Source of the DNA: Pseudomonas sp. MWU16-30317
GTDB taxonomy: Bacteria; Pseudomonadota; Gammaproteobacteria; Pseudomonadales; Pseudomonadaceae
DNA length: 64,000 nucleotides
Direction: 5' to 3'
NCBI RefSeq assembly: GCF_020515695.1
Contig: NZ_JAIWJA010000001.1
Coordinates: forward strand, 558,001 to 622,000
Position numbers and translations under genes: made by a program
Notes under the pieces: model-generated
What the model was told of the DNA's origin: nothing
Seen by the model: only the letters and a program-made list of their open reading frames with translations
Databases searched by the model: none
Part shown: positions 1-9,800 of the stretch, one piece after another
Layout of the letters: each line of letters starts with the position of its first letter
Numbering within the stretch: position 1 is the first letter of the stretch

Positions 1-981
1 CCGCCGCCGAGCTGGTCGAGCCTGTGGGCAGGTAACGACAATGCGCTGTTGAGTATTTTCCGTCACTTCGACAGCGCCACGGTGACCAAGGGCCTGGTCG
101 GTGAAATACCGCAGACCCTGTGGCTGTTCGATTACCCGCTGCTTGAGCGCACCTATTACCAATTGGCGGTCAATTTCGATGTATTCGGCAACGTCGCTCA
201 TCAGGCGCAGACCCGCTTGTACTTCGACCTGATCCGTAACGGCGCCGAGGTCAACTTCTTGCGCTTGATGCCGGCTGACAGCCGTGAGGACTATCTCGAT
301 GACTGGTATCAGAACGGCGGCAAGCTGAAGATGTGGCTCGATTATCAGAAGATCGACGACAGCAAGCCCACCGGACTGGTCTTGATCAAGAAAGACCCCA
401 AGGCCGATTTCGCCAGGCAACTATTGGCACGCTATGCCACGCTGAATGCCAACCCCGACCCGATCAACCGTTGTACCGGTGCCTACTGCTCGCGTCCGGG
501 TGCGCCGCCCTTGATCCAGGAAGCCGAACAATCCCTGAGTCGCTTGGCATCGCGCCCGGCAGGTGGGCTTCAGGTCATCGATCGGATGCCCGAGGCGACC
601 ATGCTGCGGGTGGATGATGGCCAGGGCCATCGGGTGATTTACAGCGTGTTGCGCAACCGCGCGCACAGCAACGTAGCGTTTCTGCTGGGTGAATCGAGTC
701 GCTATCAGCCAGCGTTGGACACCCTCACGGTATTTCCGGGGGTCATGACCAGTTATCCGAACTTCATGTTCAACGTCCCGGCGTCCGAAGTGCCGTCATT
801 TGTAGACCAGATGATGGCGGTCAAGGATGCAGCCGGCTTCGAAAAAATCGTCGACCATTGGGGGATACGTCGCAGTCATCCGCAGTTCTGGTTCTATTTC
901 CATGATCTGACGACCTACTTGCAGGAGACCAATCCGGTGAATGCCGGGGTGCTGGACATGAACCGCTACGAGAATTTATGA
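1..981 (+). CDS. cti: Fatty acid cis/trans isomerase, C-terminal part (partial)
   Basis: The frame is open from the first base of the window and ends in TGA at 979-981, so only about the last 326 residues are present. The visible sequence, including the stretches LWLFDYPLLERTYYQL, CTGAYCSRPG and HPQFWFYFHDLTTYLQ, matches the C-terminal half of the periplasmic cis/trans isomerase of Pseudomonas. That enzyme converts cis- to trans-unsaturated acyl chains of membrane phospholipids under solvent or heat stress. The family's N-terminal signal peptide and c-type haem motif (CxxCH) would lie upstream and cannot be checked here. The next gene starts about 130 bp downstream on the same strand with no terminator between them. 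The assignment comes from family recognition; only the truncated part was seen. Confidence 0.87.
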   Translation, partial: PPPSWSSLWAGNDNALLSIFRHFDSATVTKGLVGEIPQTLWLFDYPLLERTYYQLAVNFDVFGNVAHQAQTRLYFDLIRNGAEVNFLRLMPADSREDYLDDWYQNGGKLKMWLDYQKIDDSKPTGLVLIKKDPKADFARQLLARYATLNANPDPINRCTGAYCSRPGAPPLIQEAEQSLSRLASRPAGGLQVIDRMPEATMLRVDDGQGHRVIYSVLRNRAHSNVAFLLGESSRYQPALDTLTVFPGVMTSYPNFMFNVPASEVPSFVDQMMAVKDAAGFEKIVDHWGIRRSHPQFWFYFHDLTTYLQETNPVNAGVLDMNRYENL

Positions 982-1112
982 CCGCCGTCAGTATCGCCCG
1001 CGAATGGCCGATCTGACTTTCTCGGGACCTTTTGCGCCAAAGTGAAGTCCGACGCAACACAGGGCGCCCCGAAAGGGTGCGCCAGTTGTGGGATTCAAGA
1101 CAGGCGTTTGCA

Positions 1113-2147
1113 ATGCTGATTTCGCTTCAAGCACTCAGGGCGCTTACCGCCTGGATGGTGGTCTGCCATCACTTCATGCAGATCTTTTTCGACTTTCACC
1201 CGAGCGGTCCGATTGGGCAGTTCTTCACCGACAGGGGGGCGGTGGGCGTCGATATCTTCTTCGTGATCAGCGGCCTGGTGATTTACCTGTCGACCCAGGA
1301 CAAGGACATGCCCGCCGGGCGCTTTTTGCTCAATCGCGCTATCCGCATCATCCCGGCCTATTGGCTGTATACGGTGCTGATGGGGCTGATGCTGGTGTGC
1401 CTCGGCCAGTGGTTGCCGCACCCAGCGGTGGATCTGCCGCATTTCGTCCTGTCGCTGTTGTTCATTCCTGCGGAAAATCCAGGGGGATATGGCCTGTATC
1501 CCACCTTGAACGTGGGCTGGACGCTGAACTACGAAATGTTCTTCTATTTGCTGTTTTCATTGGTGTTCACGGTGCCTAAACGTCATCGGCCCCTGATCGT
1601 TGCGGCGGCTTTGTTTGTCGTCAGTGAGGTGTTGGGGCGTTACGGCGTGGTCAGTCGTTTCTATGAAAACAACATCATCTACGAATTTCTGCTGGGCATC
1701 GGCATCGGCATTCTCTACCGTCGGGGCTGGGTGGCACAGGGGTTCTGGGCGCCGTTGACGCTGATCGCGGCATCGGCGCTGGCGATCTACGAGCTGGATG
1801 CCAGTGACCGGTTGCTGCATTGGGGCGTGCCCAGCGCCATGATCGTGCTGGGCTGCGTGGCCATGGAGCCGTACTTCAAAGGCAGCCGGCTGCTCAAGGC
1901 GCTGGGGGACTGCTCGTATTCGGTGTATCTGGTGCATGTACTGGTGCTATACGGCGGCTGGCTGGCCAGCGAACACTGGCAGCTCAATCCTTACGCGGTG
2001 TTCGCGGTGTGCGTGCCGGTAATCGCGCTGATCGGGTGGGGTAGCTATGTCTTGATCGAGAAGCGCCTGTATTGGCGGATCAAAGCCTGGACGGATGTAC
2101 GCCAGACAGCCTCTGCGCCGACGGTTATATCCCGACAAAAATACTAG
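1113..2147 (+). CDS. Acyltransferase 3 (OafA/YrhL-type) membrane protein
   Basis: This 344-residue integral membrane protein has about ten hydrophobic segments. Family hallmarks are near the N-terminus: RALTAWMVVCHH, with the conserved His pair at the end of the first helix, then GAVGVDIFFVISGLVIY. These identify the acyltransferase-3 family, which moves acetyl or other acyl groups across the inner membrane onto sugars such as O-antigen, exopolysaccharide or Nod-type glycans. The substrate cannot be told from sequence. The ATG at 1113 is preferred over a TTG at 1032 because the hydrophobic family core begins straight after it. The gene stands alone between cti and nfuA, with no glycosyltransferase neighbours, so its role stays open. 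Confidence 0.85.
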   Translation: MLISLQALRALTAWMVVCHHFMQIFFDFHPSGPIGQFFTDRGAVGVDIFFVISGLVIYLSTQDKDMPAGRFLLNRAIRIIPAYWLYTVLMGLMLVCLGQWLPHPAVDLPHFVLSLLFIPAENPGGYGLYPTLNVGWTLNYEMFFYLLFSLVFTVPKRHRPLIVAAALFVVSEVLGRYGVVSRFYENNIIYEFLLGIGIGILYRRGWVAQGFWAPLTLIAASALAIYELDASDRLLHWGVPSAMIVLGCVAMEPYFKGSRLLKALGDCSYSVYLVHVLVLYGGWLASEHWQLNPYAVFAVCVPVIALIGWGSYVLIEKRLYWRIKAWTDVRQTASAPTVISRQKY

Positions 2148-2151
2148 GACT

Positions 2152-2180
2152 TTGTCAGCGGGCCAGGTTTGGCGTAAACT
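2152..2180 (+). promoter_or_regulatory. Probable sigma70 promoter of nfuA
   Basis: TTGTCA at 2152-2157 and TAAACT at 2175-2180 are separated by 17 bp. The predicted start, near 2187, gives a short leader that contains the GAGGAA ribosome site (about 2195) before the nfuA ATG. I saw no IscR-like site. Inferred from consensus match only. Confidence 0.5.
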
Positions 2181-2196
2181 GCGGGCAAGTCTGTGA

Positions 2197-2790
<594 letters not shown>

Positions 2791-2811
2791 TAGCGTTGGC
2801 TGCATAACCTG

Positions 2812-2843
2812 AAAAAACGGCATCCGTGAGTGCCGTTTTTTTA
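2812..2843 (+). terminator. Rho-independent terminator after nfuA
   Basis: The arms AAAAAACGGCA and TGCCGTTTTTTT enclose a TCCGTGAG loop. The A-tract on one side and T-tract on the other make it potentially bidirectional, although cobM on the other strand ends about 70 bp further right. Confidence 0.85.
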
Positions 2844-2910
2844 TGGGTGATGAGCTGGGTCGTGGGTTGCTGCACATGGCCGCTTCTCGGGCAATCAACG
2901 CCGGTCCTGT

Positions 2911-3657
2911 TCAATCGCGATACAAGTGAGCATGCCCCGCTCGGTACAACGCGGACTCGCTGAACACGTCATTCCCCAGCACACGACCGACCAGAATCAA
3001 TGCAGTGCGTCTGAAGCCCTTGCTCACAACCTTCGCCTCGATATCGGCCAGCGTGCCCATCACCCAATCCTGATCCGGCCAGCTGGCGCGATGAACCACC
3101 GCTATCGGGCAATCATCGCCATAGTGGGGGCGCAGTTCGTCAAGGATCTTTGCCAAGTGCTGGATGCCGAGATGGATGGCCATGGTTGAACGGTGCTGTG
3201 CCAGGCTCGCGAGATCTTCGCCCAGCGGCATGGGGGATTTGTCGGCGTAGCGGGTGAGGATCAGTGTTTGCGAAATATCCGGCAGGGTCAGCTCGGCGCC
3301 CAGCAGCGCTGCACAGGCGGCGGTAGCAGTCACACCGGGGATAATCTCCCAGGCAATGCCCAGTGCTCGCAGTTGGCGAATCTGTTCGCCGATTGCGCCA
3401 TACAGGCTCGGATCCCCCGAGTGCACGCGGGCGACGTCTTGGCCTTGGCTATCGGCTTCGCGCATCGCCTCGATGATCTGCTCCAGATGCATCTCGGCGC
3501 TGTTGAGTACTCGATGTGCGCTGTGACCCGCGAGTACCGCAGCAGGTACCAGAGAACCGGCATAGATGATCACCGGACATCGGCGGATCAGGCGCTGGCC
3601 TTTGACGGTGATGAGGTCAGGATCGCCGGGACCGGCACCAATGAAAAAAACGGTCAT
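2911..3657 (-). CDS. cobM: Precorrin-4 C11-methyltransferase
   Basis: This 248-residue SAM-dependent methyltransferase belongs to the tetrapyrrole methylase fold. The N-terminal loop FIGAGPGDPDLIT (residues 5-17) and the central stretch VHSGDPSLYGAIGEQ are the family signatures. The overall sequence fits CobM/CbiF, which methylates C11 of precorrin-4 in the aerobic cobalamin pathway. It is the last gene of the left arm of the cobalamin island (cbtB-cbtA-cobE-cobM), about 60 bp downstream of cobE with no terminator between them. It should therefore fall under the cobalamin riboswitch at 5118-5330. No terminator of its own was recognised on this strand. Confidence 0.93.
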   Translation of the reverse strand: MTVFFIGAGPGDPDLITVKGQRLIRRCPVIIYAGSLVPAAVLAGHSAHRVLNSAEMHLEQIIEAMREADSQGQDVARVHSGDPSLYGAIGEQIRQLRALGIAWEIIPGVTATAACAALLGAELTLPDISQTLILTRYADKSPMPLGEDLASLAQHRSTMAIHLGIQHLAKILDELRPHYGDDCPIAVVHRASWPDQDWVMGTLADIEAKVVSKGFRRTALILVGRVLGNDVFSESALYRAGHAHLYRD

Positions 3658-3717
3658 GAGAGGCCCGAAGTTGAAAAGGATTCACGTGGGGAAGGTGTTG
3701 CCTCGCCATGATACCCG

Positions 3718-4119
3718 CTATCCAGCACTGACTCCCACCAGTGCCAGAGTGGCCTCGGCTGTCCGTTGACGGTTGACCAGCAGCTGCGGGCGCGACTCCC
3801 CAAGCTCTTCGGCCAGCGCCAGCGCGCAGCTTTCCGCTACGCCATAACAGCCGGTATGGGCAAAGGATGTCGGCGAGCGGTGGCTCAGCTGCGAGTCATA
3901 AGCCAGCAGTTCGGTGGCGCTGAAGGTGTAGAAGGGCACGCGCAATCGCGCCGCCAATTGCACCAGCCCTGGCTCGTCGGCCTTGCGGTCGAGGCTGGCG
4001 ATGCCGACCAGTTGGCCGCGATCCAGATCATTGGTGCGCAGGGCCTGATCGAGCAGGGTGGCCAGAATGTCGAGCGGGCAGCCGCTGCGACAACCGAAGC
4101 CGGCCACCAAATGGCTCAT
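3718..4119 (-). CDS. cobE: CobE/CbiG C-terminal family cobalamin biosynthesis protein
   Basis: This 133-residue protein opens with VAGFGCRSGCPLD and contains FAHTGCYGVAESCALA, which are signatures of the CobE/CbiG C-terminal domain. CbiG opens the lactone ring of cobalt-precorrin-5A in the anaerobic pathway. CobE is the stand-alone version in aerobic producers, and its exact biochemical role is less certain. The ATG at 4119 overlaps the cbtA stop (TGATG), which implies translational coupling with the transporter gene. The same frame runs open upstream across cbtA, but the family similarity begins only at this ATG. cobM follows about 60 bp downstream. Confidence 0.85.
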   Translation of the reverse strand: MSHLVAGFGCRSGCPLDILATLLDQALRTNDLDRGQLVGIASLDRKADEPGLVQLAARLRVPFYTFSATELLAYDSQLSHRSPTSFAHTGCYGVAESCALALAEELGESRPQLLVNRQRTAEATLALVGVSAG

Positions 4120-4802
4120 CAGGCGGCCTCCTTGCGGCGAAACAGCCAAGCGCTGATCAGGCCCAAGGCCAGCCAGAATGCGGCGTTGGTCAGTTGCGAG
4201 GCCCACTTGAACTGGCTTTCCAGCGCCTCGGGCGCCAGGCTGGCATGCACCTCGGGCTGTGGTGCACCAACCCAGTGCGGAATCACCAGGATGACGGCGC
4301 CGGCCAGTTTCAGCAGCCAACTGCGGCCGAACACGATCAACGCCAAGGCAACAGCGGTAGAGGCTGCAGTGCCAGCCCACCAGATCTGCCGTTGGCTCAG
4401 ATCGGCCGCCGCCGTGCCAGGCAGCTCTGGTGGCAGGCCCAGGGTTGGCGCCAGGCAAAATACAGCGTAGCCCGCCAACCCCCAGAGCAACCCCTCGCGG
4501 GTGCGGCCCGGGGCTCGCAAGGTATAGAGCCCGGCCAGCATCAAGGCAAAACCGACCGCCACCACCAGGTTGCCGCCGGTAGTGGACAGCACGCGCTGCC
4601 AGCCGTCTTCCGGCTCCCAGGCCTCAGCGTCATGTTCGTGAGCGGCCACGGCCTCATTGTGTTCATGCACGGCGGCGGGCGCTTTCTCGTAGGTTTCGGC
4701 CTGCTGAATCAGCGGCGCCACCCAAAAGCTTTGCAGCAAGGTCAGCAGCAGGGCGCCCAACAGCCCGGTGAAGCCTGCGGTTTGCGCGATACGCTTGATC
4801 AT
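4119..4802 (-). CDS. cbtA: CbtA-type cobalt transporter subunit
   Basis: This 227-residue protein has a first membrane helix at residues about 8-30, a periplasmic His/Glu-rich loop containing HEHNEAVAAHEHD (about 46-58), and four further hydrophobic segments. That is the CbtA pattern. CbtA with CbtB is a predicted cobalt permease, repeatedly found under cobalamin riboswitches; the histidines are probable metal ligands. The ATG at 4802 is immediately upstream of the family's MIKRI start. The stop overlaps the cobE start. The gene lies 8 bp after cbtB in the riboswitch-led operon. Transport of cobalt is a comparative-genomics inference for the family and is not shown by this sequence alone. Confidence 0.9.
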   Translation of the reverse strand: MIKRIAQTAGFTGLLGALLLTLLQSFWVAPLIQQAETYEKAPAAVHEHNEAVAAHEHDAEAWEPEDGWQRVLSTTGGNLVVAVGFALMLAGLYTLRAPGRTREGLLWGLAGYAVFCLAPTLGLPPELPGTAAADLSQRQIWWAGTAASTAVALALIVFGRSWLLKLAGAVILVIPHWVGAPQPEVHASLAPEALESQFKWASQLTNAAFWLALGLISAWLFRRKEAA

Positions 4803-4810
4803 CGAAAACC

Positions 4811-5005
4811 TCAGTGGCAGGGGAAGGCGGCGCTGTGACGGGTGTCGTGCGCGGCGTTGTGCACGGCTTCGATGTGCGAGAAGCCGGCGAAATACACTAG
4901 GCACACCCCTAGCGCAGCGGCGCTGAGCGCGGCTATCAGGCGTTGGCGTTGGGTGATGGCGGCGCTGTCGGCGATGGCGCCGGAGGTGATATTGCGGATT
5001 GACAT
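4811..5005 (-). CDS. cbtB: CbtB-type cobalt transporter small subunit
   Basis: This 64-residue protein has one transmembrane helix (about residues 24-42) and a short C-terminal tail carrying HIEAVHNAAHDTRH and a final CH. This is the hallmark of CbtB, the small partner of CbtA. The histidine-rich tail is thought to capture the metal. It is the first gene of the left cobalamin arm, beginning about 110 bp after the 3' end of the riboswitch on the same strand. A ribosome site AGGGAG lies just ahead of the ATG at 5005. Confidence 0.9.
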   Translation of the reverse strand: MSIRNITSGAIADSAAITQRQRLIAALSAAALGVCLVYFAGFSHIEAVHNAAHDTRHSAAFPCH

Positions 5006-5117
5006 GGCAGCTCCCTCTGAAGGTCAGGGTGCGGGAACGGCGCAGACGGCCTGGCATGGGCGCGCGCAGGCAGCCACAGCGCCCGCCCACCGCAGGTATG
5101 TGTCGAAAAACGGATTG

Positions 5118-5330
5118 GGCCGGTCTCCGGGCTCACGAGGGGCAGATGCCAGGGCATCACGCCAGTCAGCGTCACCTTCCCATACCTTGATGCCGGCACA
5201 GTGGATCAGACGCTTCTCTCGCTTACCGTTGCGGGGGCAGCACCGGACTGATCGCTGCTTGCCTGTCATGGACGAAAGCAAGATTCACGACGCACCGGTT
5301 TCCCGTTTCACCCTGTTAGGGGCACCCAAA
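5118..5330 (-). promoter_or_regulatory. Cobalamin riboswitch controlling cbtB-cbtA-cobE-cobM
   Basis: On the minus strand the conserved blocks appear in order. A 5' stem with GGTGCCCC is followed by GGGAA near 5302. The B12 box GCTGCCCCCGCAACGGTAAG lies around 5225-5245, and the closing AGCCCGGAGACCGGCC near 5118-5133. This is the AdoCbl riboswitch core. Family knowledge predicts repression of the downstream genes when cobalamin is plentiful. Confidence 0.92.
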
Positions 5331-5423
5331 CGAACGCGTAGGAGAGCATGGGCGTTGCCGGGAGTCAATCTCATCATTCATGTTGGCAGCCCTCATGGCC
5401 CAAGGGAAACCTTGCACCGCCGA

Positions 5424-5452
5424 TTGACCTCGTTCCCCACACTCCGTACCCT
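5424..5452 (+). promoter_or_regulatory. Possible promoter of the cobW arm
   Basis: TTGACC at 5424-5429 and a weak TACCCT at 5447-5452 are 17 bp apart. The predicted start near 5459 coincides with the first stem of the forward riboswitch. A weaker mirror arrangement (TTGACT, minus strand, 5363-5368) may serve the opposite arm. The -10 boxes are poor, so this is tentative. Confidence 0.3.
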
Positions 5453-5459
5453 TGCTGCA

Positions 5460-5650
5460 CTGAGGTTCTGCCCCTTGCGAGGGTGCAGCTAAGAAGGGAA
5501 CGCGGTCCAACGCCGCGGCTGCCCCCGCAACTGTAAGCGATGCCCGGTTCGACACTGCCACTGCGCCCGCTGCGGGAAGGCGTCGAGTCACTCCAGCCTG
5601 TGCTCTTTTGCCAGTCGCTGGCACATCGCAAGCCAGGAGACCTGCCTCGA
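5460..5650 (+). promoter_or_regulatory. Cobalamin riboswitch controlling cobW-cobN-chlID
   Basis: The plus strand carries GGTTCTGCCCC (about 5464), AAGAAGGGAACGCGGT (about 5491), the B12 box GCTGCCCCCGCAACTGTAAG (about 5518-5537) and the 3' block GCCAGGAGACCTGCC (about 5632-5646). These are the conserved blocks of the cobalamin riboswitch in their proper order. It sits 110 bp ahead of cobW and about 130 bp from the oppositely oriented riboswitch of the cbtB arm. Confidence 0.95.
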
Positions 5651-5759
5651 ACCGTTTCTCTTAACAACCGGGCGGGGTGATCCGGTGGCGAACGCACCGT
5701 GGGCTCAGCGCACCGCGGCTCTCGTCCCGTATGCCCGCCACTCCTGCCAAGGGCATCCG

Positions 5760-6824
5760 ATGAAAACACTGGCCAAACTTCCCGTCACCATCGTCACCGG
5801 CTTCCTCGGCTCGGGCAAGACCACCTTGCTGCGGCACATGCTCGACAACGCGCAGGGCCGGCGTATTGCCGTGATCGTCAACGAATTCGGCGAGCTGGGC
5901 ATCGACGGCGACATTCTCAAACAGTGCAGCATCGGCTGCACCGAAGAAGAGGCCAGCGGCCGAGTCTACGAGCTGGCCAATGGCTGCCTGTGCTGCACGG
6001 TCCAGGAAGAGTTCTTCCCGGTCATGCGCGAGCTGGTGGCACGCCGCGGCGACCTCGACCACATCCTCATCGAAACCAGCGGCCTGGCCCTGCCCAAGCC
6101 GTTGGTGCAAGCCTTCCAGTGGCCGGAAATCCGCAATGCCTGCACCGTCGATGCGGTGATTACCGTGGTCGACAGCCCAGCCGTCGCCGCCGGGACTTTC
6201 GCGGCTTATCCGGATCAGGTCGACGCCCAGCGCAAACTTGATCCCAACCTTGATCACGAGTCGCCGCTGCATGAGCTGTTCGCCGATCAACTGGCCAGCG
6301 CCGACCTGGTGATCCTTAACAAGGCTGACCTGATCGATCCGCAGGCACTGGCTGCCGTGCGCGCCGAAGTCGCCGAAGAGCTGCCGGCCGCGGTCAAGGT
6401 CATCGAAGCCAGCAGCGGTCGCGTGCCGTTGGACGTATTGCTGGGGCTGGGTGCCGAGTCCGAGGTGCACATCGATGGGCGCAAGACCCACCATGACCAT
6501 CACGACGGTGATGACCACGACGATCACGACCACGATGCTTTCGACTCGATCTCCATCGACCTGCCACAAGCCGACGAAAGCCTGCTGCTCGACGCCCTGA
6601 CGCAACTCGTGGTGCAGCACGGCATCCTGCGTATCAAGGGCTTCGCCGCTGTGCCGAACAAGCCGATGCGCTTGCTGATCCAGGGCGTGGGCACTCGTTT
6701 CGACAAGCACTTCGACCGCGCCTGGCGCAGTGACGAAGCGCGTATCACCAAGCTGGTGCTGATCGGCCAGGAGCTCGACGCTGCGGCCCTGGAAGCACAA
6801 TTGCGCGCCGCGTTGTCCGCCTGA
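5760..6824 (+). CDS. cobW: CobW-type GTPase, metal chaperone for cobalt
   Basis: This 354-residue COG0523 GTPase has P-loop GFLGSGKTT at residues about 14-22, the internal metal-binding motif GCLCC, and the guanine-specificity motif NKAD. A very His/Asp-rich segment (about residues 237-259, with repeated HD/HH pairs) precedes the C-terminal CobW_C domain. Under a cobalamin riboswitch and upstream of cobN, the likely job is delivery of Co(II) to the cobaltochelatase. The ATG at 5760 starts MKTLAKLPVT and is chosen because upstream in-frame codons show no family similarity. cobN follows 3 bp after the stop. Other COG0523 members serve zinc; the context here favours cobalt. Confidence 0.93.
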   Translation: MKTLAKLPVTIVTGFLGSGKTTLLRHMLDNAQGRRIAVIVNEFGELGIDGDILKQCSIGCTEEEASGRVYELANGCLCCTVQEEFFPVMRELVARRGDLDHILIETSGLALPKPLVQAFQWPEIRNACTVDAVITVVDSPAVAAGTFAAYPDQVDAQRKLDPNLDHESPLHELFADQLASADLVILNKADLIDPQALAAVRAEVAEELPAAVKVIEASSGRVPLDVLLGLGAESEVHIDGRKTHHDHHDGDDHDDHDHDAFDSISIDLPQADESLLLDALTQLVVQHGILRIKGFAAVPNKPMRLLIQGVGTRFDKHFDRAWRSDEARITKLVLIGQELDAAALEAQLRAALSA

Positions 6825-6827
6825 CCC

Positions 6828-9800
6828 ATGCACCTGCTCAGAACCCAGCCCGGCGGCTTTGTCCCCGACGACAGCATCGCCGACCTGGGGCAGACCCCCG
6901 CCGAGCTGGTGATTCTGTGCAGTGGCGACTCTCATCTGGCCATGCTCGCCGAGGTCGCCCAGCAGTTGCCGGACGACTACCCGACGCTGCGCCTGGCCAA
7001 CCCCATGCAGGTGCAGAATCACGCCTCTGTCGACCTTTACGTCGATCAGGTGCTGCGTCACGCCAAGGTCATCCTGTTGTCGTTGCACGGCGGCATCGGC
7101 TATTGGCGCTATGGCGTCGAGCAACTGCTGACGCTCAAGGCCCGCGGCACGCAGCTGATTATGGTGCCGGGTTGCGATAATCCAGACCCAGAGCTGAGCG
7201 CCCTGAGCGGCGTGCCGGCGGCGGAGGCCGAGAGGCTTTGGCATTTCCTGCGCCAAGGGGGCGTGGATAACGCCCGCAATCTGTTCCATTGCCTGGCCGA
7301 TCGCTGGCTGGGCCTGCGCGGTTATAGCTGGCAGGAGCCACAGGCGTTGCCGCGCACCGTTGTCTATCATCCGCAAAAGCCCCAGGCTGACCTGGATTTT
7401 TGGCGTCAGCACTGGCTGCGTGAAGCACCGGTGGTGCCTATCCTCTTCTATCGCTCACACCTGCAGTCGGCGAACACGGCATTTATCGATACCTTTTGCC
7501 AGGCTTTGCAGGCAGCGGGGCTCAATCCTCTGCCTATCGCGGTGGCCAGCCTAAAGGAACCGGCGTGCCTGAGCGCCGTCGAAGGCTGGCTTGACGAGGT
7601 GCAGGCGGCGGTGATTCTCAACACCACCGGCTTCGCCCAGTCGACCCCTGAAGCGCCCCATATCAGACCGTTCCGGCGCAATATCCCGGTCATCCAGGCC
7701 ATCTGCGCCCAGGACAACGAACCGGCCTGGACCGCCAGCGCGCAAGGGCTTGGCTCCCGCGACCTGGCCATGCATATCGCCCTGCCGGAACTGGACGGGC
7801 GCATCATCAGCCGGCCGATCAGCTTCAAGGACTTGGCCTGGCGCAGCGAGCGCAGTCAGTCCGATGTGGTCTGCTACCGGCCGCACCGCGAGCGCATGGA
7901 CTTCGTCGCCGAGCTGGCCCGGCGCTGGGCCGAGCTGGCGCGCTTGCCCAACGGGCAAAAACGCGTGGCGTTGATCCTTGCCAATTACCCGACCCGCGAC
8001 GGCCGTATCGGCAACGGCGTGGGCCTGGATACGCCGGCGGCGGCGCGCAATATCCTGCGCGCCATGGCCGAGCAGGGGTATCCAGTGAGCGATATTCCCG
8101 CCGACGGCACCGCACTGATCCATGCGCTGCTGGGCGGCGTGACCAACGACCCGGACGGGCTCGACCAGCGTCCGTGCCATCAAAGCCTCGACATGGATAC
8201 CTACCTGCAGGCCTTCGCTCGCTTGCCGCAAGCCAATCAGGACGCGGTACGCGCGCGCTGGGGCGAGCCTGACAGCGACCCGATGTGCCGCAACGGGCGG
8301 ATGATGGTCGCCGGTCTGCGCTTTGGCCTGACCTTCGTCGGTATCCAGCCGGCGCGCGGCTTTCAGGTCGATCACAGCGCGGTCTATCACGACCCGGACC
8401 TGGTGCCGCCCCACGGTTACCTGGCGTTCTACTTCTGGCTGCGCCATGCCTATGGCGCCGATGCCCTGATTCACGTTGGCAAGCACGGCAACCTCGAATG
8501 GCTGCCGGGCAAGGGCGTGGGCTTGTCCGCCGCCTGCTGGCCGGACGCCCTGCTGGGGCCGATGCCGAACATCTATCCCTTTATCGTCAACGACCCAGGC
8601 GAGGGCGCCCAAGCCAAACGCCGCACCCAGGCGGTGATCATCGATCACCTGATGCCGCCGTTGACCCGCGCCGAAAGTTATGGGCCGCTGCGCGATCTGG
8701 AACTGCTGGCCGATGAATATTACGAAGCGCAGTTGCTCGATCCGCGGCGGGCGCTGGAGCTACAGCGTGACATTCTCGCACTGGTGCGCGAAGCCCGTCT
8801 GGATCAGGAGCTGGCGATGGATGCCGACGCTGAAGCGGCGGTCTGGCTGCCGCGGCTGGACACGTACCTGTGTGATTTGAAGGAGTCGCAGATTCGCGAC
8901 GGGCTGCATATCTTTGGCGAGTCGCCTCAAGGTCGCTTGCGCATCGATACCCTGGCGGCCCTGCTGCGCATTCCTCGCGGCGATGGCCGTGACGGTCGTG
9001 GCAGTGTGTTACGGGCGTTGGCGAAGGGCTTCGGCCTGGGCTTCGATCCGCTCGATTGTGACCTCGGTGAAGCCTGGCAGGGCGACAAGCCCTTGGCGTT
9101 GGCGCAGATCAGCGCCGAGTCCTGGCGCACCCATGGCGATACCCGCGAACGGCTCGAGCTGTTCACCTTGCAGCTCATAGAGCAGGCGCAGCAGGGCGGT
9201 CTCACGCTGCCGGACGATCCTGCCTGGGAGCCGACCCGGTTGATCGTTGACGAGCTGCTCACTCAGGTGGCACCGCGTCTCGACGCATGCGGCGCGGCAG
9301 AGATCACCGGTTTGCTCGATGCCCTTGGCGGCCGTTTCGTGCCGGCGGGTCCAAGCGGCGCGCCAAGTCGTGGGCGCCTTGACGTGCTGCCCACAGGGCG
9401 CAATTTCTTTTCGGTGGACGTGCGCAACCTGCCGACCACCACGGCCTGGCGTATTGGCTTCGCCTCGGCCAACCTCATTCTCGAACGGCATTTGCAGGAT
9501 CACGGCGATCATTTGCGTCAGCTCGGATTATCGGTGTGGGGCACGGCGACCATGCGCACCGGTGGCGACGATATCGCCCAGGCCATGGCGCTGATGGGCG
9601 TGCGGCCGGTGTGGGCGACGGGCAGCCAGCGCGTCGATGACTTCGAGATTCTGCCGGTGAGCCTGCTGGATCGCCCACGAGTGGATGTCACACTGCGGGT
9701 GTCAGGTTTCTTCCGTGATGCCTTCGCCAATCTGATCCGCTTGTTCGATGCGGCCGTGCAGGCGGTCGCCGCCCTGGACGAGCCGGAGGAGCAGAATCCA

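Noticed and set aside
5661..7412. Long minus-strand frame (583 codons) opposite cobW/cobN
   Set aside because: Antisense to two certain genes; the composition (Gln/His/Val-rich) is that of a high-GC shadow frame and no family is recognised.
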